Source: Alteraurantiacibacter aestuarii (GTDB taxonomy: Bacteria; Pseudomonadota; Alphaproteobacteria; Sphingomonadales; Sphingomonadaceae). Taken from it: a stretch of DNA of 64,000 bases. Positions 56,246 to 64,000 of this stretch are shown here, in pieces. The DNA lies in NCBI RefSeq assembly GCF_009827405.1, contig NZ_WTYY01000001.1:450540-514539 (forward strand), given 5' to 3'. Position 1 is the stretch's first letter; each line of letters starts with the position of its first letter. A program made the translations under genes and the position numbers. Under the pieces are notes generated by a model. That model did not search any database. It saw only the letters and a program-made list of their open reading frames with translations, and was not told the DNA's origin.

Positions 56246-57630
56246 GCATGTGGAACGTAAGCAAGTCACCTGGGAAAATGGTTGAAGGGCAGGTCGAACG
56301 CGATCCGGCTTTGCTGCCCGATCCATTCGAAGAATCGCCGGAGCTTGATCCGGCCATCGCCCGCAACCTGCGGCTGAAGGTCTCGATTCACCGCTCACTG
56401 CTCGACAAACTCAATCTCGCCGCGCTCGACCAGCTCAGCCGCGAACAGATCCGCAGCGAAATCGCCGAAATCGTAACCGAACTGCTCAATGCAGAAGGGG
56501 AACCACTGAACGCCCGCGAGCGCGAGGAACTGGTGACCGAAGTGCTCGACGAACTGCTGGGCCTGGGGCCTCTTGAACCGCTGCTTCAAGACGACACTAT
56601 CACCGACATTCTCGTGAACGGTTACGACGAGGTATTCGTCGAACGCCGCGGCCTGCTCGAAGCGGTGCCCACGCGCTTCCAGGACGACAAGCACCTGTTG
56701 CGCATCATCCAGAAGATCGTGAGCGCAGTCGGCCGCCGTGTCGACGAAAGCTCTCCCTACGTCGATGCGCGCCTTGCCGACGGGAGCCGCGTGAATGCGA
56801 TCATCCCGCCGCTGGCGATCGACGGACCGGCGCTGTCGATCCGCAAGTTCGCCCGCAACTGGATCAGCATGGACCGTCTGGTCGAGCTCGACACGATACC
56901 TTCGGCCATGGCAGAGGTGCTCAAGGCGATCGTGGGCACTCGTCGCAATGTCCTGATCTCGGGCGGCACTGGCTCGGGCAAGACGACACTGCTCAACGCC
57001 ATGTCGTCCTTCATCGGACACCGTGAGCGGATTATTACGATCGAGGATTCGGCCGAACTGCAATTGCAGCAGCGCCACGTGGTGCGGCTGGAGACGCGCC
57101 CGCCCAATATCGAGGGCAGGGGCGAGGTCACGCAGCGCAACCTAGTCAAGAATGCGCTGCGGATGCGCCCCGACCGCATCATCGTGGGCGAAGTGCGATC
57201 TGGCGAGGCCTTCGACATGCTGCAGGCGATGAATACTGGCCACGACGGCTCGATGACCACCGTCCACGCCAATACGCCGCGCGATGCGCTCAGCCGTGTC
57301 GAGCAGATGATCGGCATGAGCGGCGTCGAAATCTCGCCGCGCGCGGCGCAGGCGCAGATCGCCTCGGCGATGAATGTGGTGGTCCAGATCGAGCGACTGG
57401 TGGACGGCCATCGTCGCGTGGTCAGCCTGTCGGAAATTACCGGCATGGAAAGCGACACGATCACCATGCAGGAGATATTCCGCTTCAAGATCAGTGGCAT
57501 GTCGGACGAGGGCAAGGTGCTGGGCCGGTTTGAGGCGACTGGCATCAGGCCGCGCTTCCTTGATGTCACCGCAGCTTACGGCATCTCACTCAGCCCCGAT
57601 CTTTTCCGTCCCGACCGGGCGTTGGAGTAG
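56242..57630 (+). CDS. cpaF: Tad pilus assembly ATPase CpaF (TadA)
   Basis: A 462-residue type II/IV secretion ATPase that powers Flp assembly and retraction. An N-terminal helical part (about 30-110, [20 protein letters not shown]) precedes the core. Walker A is [16 protein letters not shown] (about 235-250), the Asp box is [10 protein letters not shown], Walker B lies in [19 protein letters not shown], and the His box is [12 protein letters not shown]. It starts within the cpaE stop. Confidence 0.96.
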   Translation: MSMWNVSKSPGKMVEGQVERDPALLPDPFEESPELDPAIARNLRLKVSIHRSLLDKLNLAALDQLSREQIRSEIAEIVTELLNAEGEPLNAREREELVTEVLDELLGLGPLEPLLQDDTITDILVNGYDEVFVERRGLLEAVPTRFQDDKHLLRIIQKIVSAVGRRVDESSPYVDARLADGSRVNAIIPPLAIDGPALSIRKFARNWISMDRLVELDTIPSAMAEVLKAIVGTRRNVLISGGTGSGKTTLLNAMSSFIGHRERIITIEDSAELQLQQRHVVRLETRPPNIEGRGEVTQRNLVKNALRMRPDRIIVGEVRSGEAFDMLQAMNTGHDGSMTTVHANTPRDALSRVEQMIGMSGVEISPRAAQAQIASAMNVVVQIERLVDGHRRVVSLSEITGMESDTITMQEIFRFKISGMSDEGKVLGRFEATGIRPRFLDVTAAYGISLSPDLFRPDRALE

Positions 57631-57634
57631 GGCC

Positions 57635-58636
57635 ATGACTGAAATCTTGATCCGCATCCTCGTGTTGCTCGGCGTATTCGCCTCGGCCTTCCTTCTCACG
57701 CAGGTGCTGGCGGGCCTCGCCTGGCGCCACCGTCAGAAGTTTGCCGCGGTCAACCGGCGGCTCGAACTGATTGCGCGCGGGCATGAGCGCGAGGAAGTAA
57801 CCGCGCGGTTGCGCAAGAATGCGCCCTCGACCGACTTTGCGCTGCCCAGCCTGCTGGCTGCACCCGCACAAGACTTGCAGCGCATGATGTTCGCTGCCGC
57901 CCTGCCGATCACCGCGCGGCAGTTGTTGCTGGTGATGGCGGTACTGTTCGCGATCGTCTTCGTACTGGCACTGCTGGCGGCGGGCATGGCGGGCTTCGGC
58001 TGGTCGCTGGGTGTCGTCTTCCTGTTGCTGGTCATCACCGCGTGCATCGCCGTGGCATTCCCGCTCGCTTGGGTGAACATGCGGGCGCAGGCGCGCCGCA
58101 AAAGGGTGGTGGAACAATTCCCCGTCGCACTCGACGTATTTGTGCGCGCGCTGCGCTCGGGCCATCCCGTCTCGGCTGCAATCGATCTGCTGACGCAAGA
58201 GATGGAGGACCCCATCGGCAGCGAGTTCGGCATTGTCGCCGACGAGGTCGCCTATGGTGCCGATCTGACGGACGCGCTGCAGGAGATGGCCGACCGCTGG
58301 GATAATGCCGACATGCGGATGTTTGTCGTCTCGCTGGCGGTGCAGAAGGAGACCGGCGGCAACCTCGCCGAAATCCTCGAAAGCCTCGCCGCTGTCATTC
58401 GCGACCGGGCGGTAATGTACATGAAGGTGCGTGCCCTCAGTGCCGAGGGTCGCCTGACGGGGTTGATGCTGACAGTGCTACCCGTTCTCACGCTTGTCGG
58501 AATGTTCCTGGTTAACCCCTCATTCTACCTCGAAACCGCACGCGATCCGATCTTCATCATCGGCTTTTCCGTGCTCATCCTGCTCTTTCTCGGCGGTGTC
58601 TACTGGATCCGCCGGCTAACGGACCTGAAGGTGTGA
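57635..58636 (+). CDS. tadB: Tad inner-membrane platform protein TadB
   Basis: A 333-residue type II secretion F family protein with two N-terminal and two C-terminal hydrophobic regions. The T2SSF domain includes RRKRVVEQFPVALDVFVRAL, SGHPVSAAIDLLTQEM and MFVVSLAVQKETGGNLAEIL. With TadC it forms the platform on which CpaF acts. The ATG at 57635 lies 5 bp after cpaF. Confidence 0.93.
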   Translation: MTEILIRILVLLGVFASAFLLTQVLAGLAWRHRQKFAAVNRRLELIARGHEREEVTARLRKNAPSTDFALPSLLAAPAQDLQRMMFAAALPITARQLLLVMAVLFAIVFVLALLAAGMAGFGWSLGVVFLLLVITACIAVAFPLAWVNMRAQARRKRVVEQFPVALDVFVRALRSGHPVSAAIDLLTQEMEDPIGSEFGIVADEVAYGADLTDALQEMADRWDNADMRMFVVSLAVQKETGGNLAEILESLAAVIRDRAVMYMKVRALSAEGRLTGLMLTVLPVLTLVGMFLVNPSFYLETARDPIFIIGFSVLILLFLGGVYWIRRLTDLKV

Positions 58637-58638
58637 CC

Positions 58639-59619
58639 ATGCTCGAATTCATCGCCGCCAACACCATAGTCCGGCTGATCGTGCTCGCGGTCATCTTCGC
58701 CGCCGTGCTGGGGGCGGTGCTGTTCGCGGCAAATATCTACCTGCACCGGCAGGCTCGCTTGACCCGTCTGCATGAGATCGACGAAGCCGAGCCGGTTGCG
58801 GTCACAGGCATGCGCAGCCTGCGCAGTTTGGCGAACGATGGTGCCTGGTCGCGGCTGGCAGCGGCTGTGGAAGCAGCGGGCATTGACCTCAGTGATACGC
58901 GGCAGGATCGCCTGGCGGGACATCTCCAGTTGGCAGGCTACACCTCGACTGCGGCACCGCGCGTGTTCACGCTGGTGCGACTGCTGCTGGTCTTCGCCCT
59001 GCCGATCGCCTACCTGCTGCTCGACTACTGGACCGGCGATCCGCCCGGATTCATGCGCGCCTATATCGTCAGCGCGCTGCTCGCGGTCATCGGCCTGTAC
59101 CTCCCCAATCTGTTCGTCCAGTCGCGCATTGAGCGGCGGCGTGAGGCAATCCGCAACGGCTTTCCCGATTGTCTCGAACTGCTGATCGTGTGCGTGGAAT
59201 CGGGACTGGGGCTGGAAGCGGCGATTGACCGGGTGGGGCGCGAAATGGTGCGTTCGCATCCGCGCGTTGCAGAACTGCTTTCAATGACCACCCTGCTGCT
59301 GCGCGCAGGTGCCTCGCGCGACGAGGCCTTTCGCAAGCTGGGCAAGGCTGCCGATGTCGAGGAAGTCCGCAGTTTCACCACGCTGCTCATCCAGTCGGAC
59401 AAACTGGGCACCAGTATCACCGCAACCCTGCGCGTCTACGCCAGCGAGATGCGCGAACGCCGCAAACTGCGCGCCGAGGAGCGCGCGTATCGCCTGCCGG
59501 TGCTGATTTCGATACCGCTGGTCGTGTGCATGTTGCCCACGATGATCGGTGTACTGATGTTGCCTGCGGTCATCCGCATGGTGCGCGATGTCATCCCCGC
59601 AATGTTGCAAGGAGGTTGA
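58639..59619 (+). CDS. tadC: Tad inner-membrane platform protein TadC
   Basis: A 326-residue type II secretion F family membrane protein, partner of TadB. The domain has RREAIRNGFPDCLELLIVCV, ESGLGLEAAIDRVGREM and SFTTLLIQSDKLGTSITATL, with hydrophobic segments at the N-terminus and at about 115-160 and 295-315. ATG 58639 is 2 bp after the tadB stop. Confidence 0.94.
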   Translation: MLEFIAANTIVRLIVLAVIFAAVLGAVLFAANIYLHRQARLTRLHEIDEAEPVAVTGMRSLRSLANDGAWSRLAAAVEAAGIDLSDTRQDRLAGHLQLAGYTSTAAPRVFTLVRLLLVFALPIAYLLLDYWTGDPPGFMRAYIVSALLAVIGLYLPNLFVQSRIERRREAIRNGFPDCLELLIVCVESGLGLEAAIDRVGREMVRSHPRVAELLSMTTLLLRAGASRDEAFRKLGKAADVEEVRSFTTLLIQSDKLGTSITATLRVYASEMRERRKLRAEERAYRLPVLISIPLVVCMLPTMIGVLMLPAVIRMVRDVIPAMLQGG

Positions 59620-59620
59620 G

Positions 59621-60364
59621 ATGAGGATTGTTTCACGGCTGCTGGTGCTGGCTGGCGCCGCTGCCCTTCTGAATGGCTGTGCGCTGCTTGGGATCGGTCA
59701 CAAAGGCGCACATATCGAGGCGCTCTCGACCCTGCCAGGCGATGCCGAGGCCTTCGTGCAGTTCGAATCCGGGCGTGATTCGTTGGCGAGTGGAAACTAC
59801 GCCGCCGCGATCGCCGAATTCAGTCATGCGCGCGCTGAACCGACGCTGCTTGGACCTGCGCTCAACGGCATGGCGGTCGCTTATGCCCGGCTGGGCCGCG
59901 AGGACCTAGCGGAACGCTACTTCCGCGAGGCGACAATGGCTGACCCGGCCGACACGCGTTTTGCAGCGAACCTGCTCCGGCTGCAGCAGGCTGGCCAGAA
60001 GGCCGCCAGCCAGGCGGCAACGCTCGCCTTTGACGCGCGCTACGTGCCCACACCCATGGTTGTGCGCGCCGGATCGGGGACGGCGATGCTGCCGACGGGC
60101 GGCGCCGCGCCTCGCTTAACGGTCACGCAGTCACAGCAGCAACTGGTGCGGATAGATGCCGCTCAAGTACAACTCTCGGCCATGGTTGCAGAGCCATCTG
60201 TGAACGGCATGCAGGTACACCTGCAGTTCGGCTGGCCCAATCATCTAACCAATGGCGGCGGCAGTTCCCGGGTGCACGTTGGCCTGCCAGCTGGCGAGGA
60301 TGGCCCGGTGCGCATAGCGGCAGGTCCGGCTATCAGCGGGCACGTAGCTTGGGCTTGGCCCTGA
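59621..60364 (+). CDS. tadD: TPR lipoprotein TadD
   Basis: A 247-residue lipoprotein with lipobox LLNGC (Cys near residue 20) and TPR-like helices: FVQFESGRDSLASGNYAAAI, ALNGMAVAYARLGREDLAER, YFREATMADPADTRFAANLL. The C-terminal 110 residues are a linker with no recognised domain. TadD helps secretin assembly. AAGGAGG precedes ATG 59621. Confidence 0.88.
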   Translation: MRIVSRLLVLAGAAALLNGCALLGIGHKGAHIEALSTLPGDAEAFVQFESGRDSLASGNYAAAIAEFSHARAEPTLLGPALNGMAVAYARLGREDLAERYFREATMADPADTRFAANLLRLQQAGQKAASQAATLAFDARYVPTPMVVRAGSGTAMLPTGGAAPRLTVTQSQQQLVRIDAAQVQLSAMVAEPSVNGMQVHLQFGWPNHLTNGGGSSRVHVGLPAGEDGPVRIAAGPAISGHVAWAWP

Positions 60365-60388
60365 TCCGGTAGGTAGGGAGAACGCTGT

Positions 60389-60868
60389 ATGTCACCTGCG
60401 GAGACAGGATTGCTGGTCACGCTCGTTATGATCGGCCTCGTGGCGAGCTATCTCGATGTGGTTAGGCGTGTACTGCCCAACTGGCTGAGCGCGGTAACCT
60501 TCCTGACTGGCATCGCGGCCAGTTTTGCGCTGGGAGGGTTCGAGGCCGCTGGCAGCGCGCTGCTGCACGCCGCAATAGCGCTGGCGGCAGGTATGGGGCT
60601 GTTCGCCGCCAAGGCCATCGGCGGGGGTGACGCAAAATTCTATGCGGCGCTCGCAGCTTGGTTCGGCCTTGACCACGCCCTGTTTCTGTTCGTCAGCGTG
60701 GCGCTTGCGGGATTGGTGCTGATCCCCGTCTGGCTGGTGGCCCGCCAGGTGAAGAAGCCCGCAGGTCCGCTGTCCGAGCGCGACGATGCCTTTTCCAAAC
60801 TGCCCTATGGCCTCGCTATATCGCTGGGAGCGTGTATTTCCTTCGCGATGCTGGCGAACGCTGCCTGA
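60389..60868 (+). CDS. cpaA: Prepilin peptidase CpaA/TadV
   Basis: A 159-residue type IV prepilin peptidase (A24) with about five hydrophobic helices and no N-methyltransferase domain, as usual for TadV. The catalytic aspartates are Asp23 (SYLDVVRRVLPNWL) and Asp81 (AIGGGDAKFY). It would cleave the Flp and TadE/F leaders. It is the last Tad gene, 14 bp before the right-hand IS6-family remnant. Confidence 0.94.
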   Translation: MSPAETGLLVTLVMIGLVASYLDVVRRVLPNWLSAVTFLTGIAASFALGGFEAAGSALLHAAIALAAGMGLFAAKAIGGGDAKFYAALAAWFGLDHALFLFVSVALAGLVLIPVWLVARQVKKPAGPLSERDDAFSKLPYGLAISLGACISFAMLANAA

Positions 60869-60882
60869 CCGCTCCTACCCAA

Positions 60883-61040
60883 GCGTTTTCAAAGCAAACG
60901 CACCTGATTGAAAGGTAAGGAGGCCAGGGTCGGCGACACCAATGCCCGGACCCAGAAAACCGGCGAATCCGTTCCGCTATTTCAACTCCTCGCCCGAGAT
61001 CATCCGCTTGGTTGTGCTGATGTACGTCCGGTTTCCGCTT
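60883..61040 (+). mobile_element. 5'-end fragment of an IS6-family element
   Basis: TTTTCAAAGCAAACGCACC resembles the left end of the intact element, then from 60942 the frame reads MPGPRKPANPFRYFNSS, PEIIRLVVLMYVRFPL, close to the first 33 residues of the 46455-47171 transposase. Similarity stops at about 61040. It is in the same orientation as the intact copy and bounds the Tad locus on the right. Confidence 0.85.
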
Positions 61041-61110
61041 TTGGGTGGAAAGCGGACATCACAGTACAGTTAGTTGGCTTTGCCGGACCAGATGGCATGC
61101 TCGTACCATG

Positions 61111-61315
61111 TTACGTCTGCGTGAGCCGATCGAGCGCGGGAGAGATATCGTCCTCGCTTGCGATCGCGTTGGAGGCATCGGGCCCGTCCAGCTTTTGCAG
61201 CGAAGTATAGATGCTCGGTCCGCTACGGTCGCCGGAAGCGATCTCCTCGCGCCAGCGCAGCGCCGGCTCCGGCAGGTCGCCGTCGCGTTGCTTGTGTGGG
61301 GGTTGGCCTCGGGAC
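61111..61315 (-). pseudogene. Remnant C-terminal fragment of an amidohydrolase-like gene
   Basis: On the minus strand an open frame reads DLPEPALRWREEIASGD, then RSGPSIYTSLQKLDGPDA, and stops at 61111. The GPSIYTSLQKLDGP stretch resembles metal-dependent amidohydrolases. There is no start and nothing upstream continues it, so it is probably debris. The match is from memory and short. Confidence 0.4.
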
Positions 61316-63925
61316 TTATCTGCTGACCGTTATATTGGCTTGCATATCCAGTGGACGAACCGGCATGACCGGAGCCTCGGTCACTACCAGTTTGACCCAG
61401 AGGGCGTCCTCGCCGCTGAACCAGGAAGTCTCGTTCGCATTGCGCAATGCGTTCATGCTGTCCTGCTGCGTTCCGGAGACTGCGTTTGCGAAACTCGGCA
61501 GTTCAAATATGACCCAAGAACCCTGGTCCATTTCACTCACACTGAGAGAGACCTCCTGCCTTTCGGTCACCACCTGTATCTCGGTGCCGGCACGGACCGT
61601 GCTCTGGTTGCCCGTAATGTGAAATTCCGTGCCATTGCGAACAAGCGCGATGGGTTGCTCCGCCGGAGCGGTTTGAGCGCCGATTCTCCCATTTCGTTGC
61701 GCAAGATAAAGGCGTCCGACATCACCTGTGCAGACAGATGCGTTCCAGCTGGGATGAATCTCACAGCTGTCGTCAGTGGCGACGCTGTTATTCTCGCCGT
61801 CGTGGAGCATGATATGGGAATCGGCGATGCCGGTCACCGAACCGTCCAGATCGTGGATCGACAGGGTCCGATATGCCACGCCGCCCCGGTTATCATTGTC
61901 GAATCTGGGTTCGATATTCGGAAAATACACAGGCTTGGCATTGACGAACTCAGCACCCTCGATGGTGCTTGCGGTAGTGACCCCCGAGCTGGTGAACAGC
62001 AGCCAGGAAAGCGCTCCTGTTTTTCGCCTGTCGTTGTCCTGGAAATTCACGAATGTCGTGTTCACCACTTCATCACGGTAGTCATAGTATTCATAGGCGC
62101 GGATCGGGAAATCCGGAATTGGGGGCTTTGGCAGACTGCGGCCATAGGCGACTTCCTCTGGCGTTGTGGGATTGCCGATATTGTCGGTTTCGCCCACGAT
62201 CAGTGAATCAACCAATCGTGAGGTAAACCTCTGGCTGCCGAAATCACCGGATGAATGCGTCATGCCAATGGCGTTGTCCGCGAGTTTCAGGTTGCGGAAT
62301 ATGTGAAGTTCACCCCGGCCCCAGAGGCCGCCATTGCGGTTCTTGTAGCTGGTCAAATCCTCGATGAGCGTTTCCACGAAATCGCTTTCCGGGTCAGCTG
62401 GATTTTCCCGTGGCATGAATGCGTTGCCGGCCAGGCCGAAGGTGTTGTCTTCATTGATGTTGCGGTCAAACATGAACCCGTCGAAGTTGGAATGGGCCAC
62501 GTTGCCTCTGAATTCGCCCAACGGCGTTCGGCGCGGCCAGGTGTTGAGGCTGACCTCCGTTCCCAGATGAGCACCATTAGGGTGTTCGGGCAGAGACAGC
62601 CAGAAACCGTTCTGATCGGAACCGGCCGCCACATTGTCTATGTAGCTATTGTCCGGGTTGGTGATCCAGTAGGACGACACTGTGTTGTCCGAAGGCAGCA
62701 GGGTGGCCCCGCCGGAGAAGCTGATTTGCCTGACGGTCATGCGATTTGCATACGTGTAGTTGTTCTCTCCGTTGGCGGCGAGGTTGGTGGGCACGCAGTC
62801 CAATGTCGGATGACACTTGGTCTGGATTGCCAGGTTTCGGATAAATTCGTTGCCGTGCTCGATGCCGTCTTCCAGGAAGAAGCAGTGGCCGACCGTGTTG
62901 AAGGTGACGTTGTTTTCCACCTGCAGGTTGTTGGTGCCGTGCACCGTCACGCAGCGGTTGAAGGTGTCGTGGATCGCGGCGTTGCGGATATACTGGCCGT
63001 GGCCTTCGCCAATCACGTGCCAGTGGATCGGATAGCGCGCCAGCGTCAGGTGCTGGCCCATGCGCGAAAGCTCGACGCTGTCGATATACATTTCAGAGCC
63101 GGCCATCGCCATGATGTGACCGCCGAAAAAGTTCGTCGCCGCATCTTCGGAGGCCTGAATGCGGATATTGCGCGTCAGATTGGCGACCTCTCCGCGCTCG
63201 TCGACGCCGAAAGTGATCTCGCCGAAATGCATATACTCCAGCGGCGCATCGATGGTGACGGTGTTGCCGTTGACAGCAGTAACGGTGCGGCGCTCTGCCT
63301 GACGCGGATTGAAGTCGGTAGAGGCGAGCACGATCTCGTCACCCGCGCGCCAGCCGCTCGCATCTAGTACGGTGAAGGAGGTGCTGCCAGCCTCAGCCGT
63401 GGCGGAAAGTTTCGACCACGTATGCTCGCGGTTGCCGTGCATGTTGAGCGTACCGCGCAGCATCATGATGCCGCGATCGCCCATGGTGTTGATATCCTCA
63501 CCCTGGACGTTGTCGGTCAGCGTGATGGTGGCGTTGTGCTGGAAAGGACTGGCCTCGGTGCCGATTTGCAGTTCGCCGCCGGGGACGTAGATCCACTCGG
63601 TGGTCAGCGCCAGGTCACGCTCGTCGACAAAGGTCAGCTTGCCCTGCACGGTCAGGCCGCGCAGTTCGGGCGGGCTGACGTCGAGCATCATCTCGGTACC
63701 GCGCGGAATGGTCACTTCCTCGCCAGCCACAGGCACCTTGCCTGAGGGCCATGCCGAGGCGTCCGACCACTTCACGGTCCGCGTCATTGCCGAAGGGGCG
63801 GCCACGTCCATCGCCATGCTGGCGTGATCCGCGCTATCCTGCGCGGCGATGCTCGTACCCATGGCGAGCAGCACGGAGGCAGGAACGAGGCGAGTGTAAA
63901 GGAACAGGTGAAACTGTTTGCGCAT
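61316..63925 (-). CDS. Secreted G8/beta-helix protein, CEMIP/TMEM2-like
   Basis: An 869-residue exported protein (signal MRKQFHLFLYTRLVPASVLLAMGTSIAAQ). Residues about 50-180 form a G8-like domain (PVAGEEVTIPRGTEMMLDVS, LRGLTVQGKLTFVDERDLAL, GTLNMHGNREHTWSKL). The middle is a parallel beta-helix: RYPIHWHVIGEGHGQYIRNA, IHDTFNRCVTVHGTNNLQVE, NTVGHCFFLEDGIEHGNEF. These match the animal hyaluronan-degrading proteins CEMIP and TMEM2 in order. A polysaccharide-acting role is plausible; the substrate is unknown. ATG 63925. Confidence 0.87.
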   Translation of the reverse strand: MRKQFHLFLYTRLVPASVLLAMGTSIAAQDSADHASMAMDVAAPSAMTRTVKWSDASAWPSGKVPVAGEEVTIPRGTEMMLDVSPPELRGLTVQGKLTFVDERDLALTTEWIYVPGGELQIGTEASPFQHNATITLTDNVQGEDINTMGDRGIMMLRGTLNMHGNREHTWSKLSATAEAGSTSFTVLDASGWRAGDEIVLASTDFNPRQAERRTVTAVNGNTVTIDAPLEYMHFGEITFGVDERGEVANLTRNIRIQASEDAATNFFGGHIMAMAGSEMYIDSVELSRMGQHLTLARYPIHWHVIGEGHGQYIRNAAIHDTFNRCVTVHGTNNLQVENNVTFNTVGHCFFLEDGIEHGNEFIRNLAIQTKCHPTLDCVPTNLAANGENNYTYANRMTVRQISFSGGATLLPSDNTVSSYWITNPDNSYIDNVAAGSDQNGFWLSLPEHPNGAHLGTEVSLNTWPRRTPLGEFRGNVAHSNFDGFMFDRNINEDNTFGLAGNAFMPRENPADPESDFVETLIEDLTSYKNRNGGLWGRGELHIFRNLKLADNAIGMTHSSGDFGSQRFTSRLVDSLIVGETDNIGNPTTPEEVAYGRSLPKPPIPDFPIRAYEYYDYRDEVVNTTFVNFQDNDRRKTGALSWLLFTSSGVTTASTIEGAEFVNAKPVYFPNIEPRFDNDNRGGVAYRTLSIHDLDGSVTGIADSHIMLHDGENNSVATDDSCEIHPSWNASVCTGDVGRLYLAQRNGRIGAQTAPAEQPIALVRNGTEFHITGNQSTVRAGTEIQVVTERQEVSLSVSEMDQGSWVIFELPSFANAVSGTQQDSMNALRNANETSWFSGEDALWVKLVVTEAPVMPVRPLDMQANITVSR

Positions 63926-64000
63926 GACTGGATTTTCCCTCTCCGGGGACGACGAGTCCCTCTTATATTCCTGGTTTGCGGAGGATTATGAGACGAGTGA

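Noticed and set aside
61211..63367. Plus-strand open frames opposite the G8/beta-helix gene
   Set aside because: The minus-strand frame has a signal peptide and conserved motifs over 869 residues; the plus-strand frames are shadows.
63988..64000. Possible start of a gene at the right edge (GGAGG then ATG AGA CGA GTG)
   Set aside because: The ribosome site and ATG look real, but only four codons lie inside the window, too few to support a gene.

Overview
The window reads as a chromosome segment of a high-GC alphaproteobacterium, most likely order Sphingomonadales and probably the Erythrobacteraceae. The evidence is the style of the proteins: a SYK-6-type gallate dioxygenase (DesB), a his cluster in the order hisB-hisH-hisA-hisF-hisE with small extra genes, sspB, a ybgC-tolQRAB-pal cluster, a single bifunctional Rsh and many lipoproteins with Pro-Thr linkers. 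This placement is inference from protein similarity, not from a search.

Layout. 1-8.3 kb: aldehyde dehydrogenase, DUF1003 protein, gallate dioxygenase, ABC-F ATPase, a small membrane protein/XRE regulator pair with a palindromic operator, and a minus-strand run of small conserved genes (cupin, DUF427, DoxX). 8.7-12 kb: a giant hexapeptide-repeat protein with a YadA-like membrane anchor. 12.1-18.7 kb: M19 dipeptidase, dapD, a NalP/SphB1-like subtilisin, gmk, sspB. 18.8-22.9 kb: histidine cluster with an inserted membrane microprotein and a PEP-CTERM-like microprotein. 23-27.4 kb: ybgC-tolQRAB-pal. 27.4-37 kb: J-domain protein, hydrolase, TbpB-like lipoprotein, DASS transporter, infC with a probable ATA start, pdeM and hemF. 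37.2-40.1 kb: a compact minus-strand run (membrane protein, XRE, YqaJ nuclease, 90-aa protein, YqcI/YcgG-GntA family protein, DUF1989 protein) preceded by two abutting palindromic operators. 40.2-45.4 kb: rsh, two enzymes, cyclophilin. 45.5 kb: tRNA-Ser(GGA).

From the tRNA onward the region is accessory: a 0.4-kb gene-free stretch packed with AACAGG/CCTGTT hexamers, a truncated recombinase, an IS6-family element, a FixL/FixJ-type two-component pair whose PAS domain keeps the heme-ligand His and O2-contact Arg, and a full Tad/Flp pilus locus (47.4-60.9 kb). The locus is bracketed by IS6-family remnants in the same orientation: a 3' end on the left and a 5' end on the right. It is followed by an amidohydrolase remnant and a large secreted G8/beta-helix protein resembling the animal hyaluronidase CEMIP/TMEM2.

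How the genes work together: TolQRAB-Pal maintains the envelope during division; the his genes form one pathway; FixLJ probably couples oxygen to control of the Tad pilus; the two membrane-protein/XRE modules look like autoregulated sensory switches, the second apparently heading a six-gene unit of unknown role.
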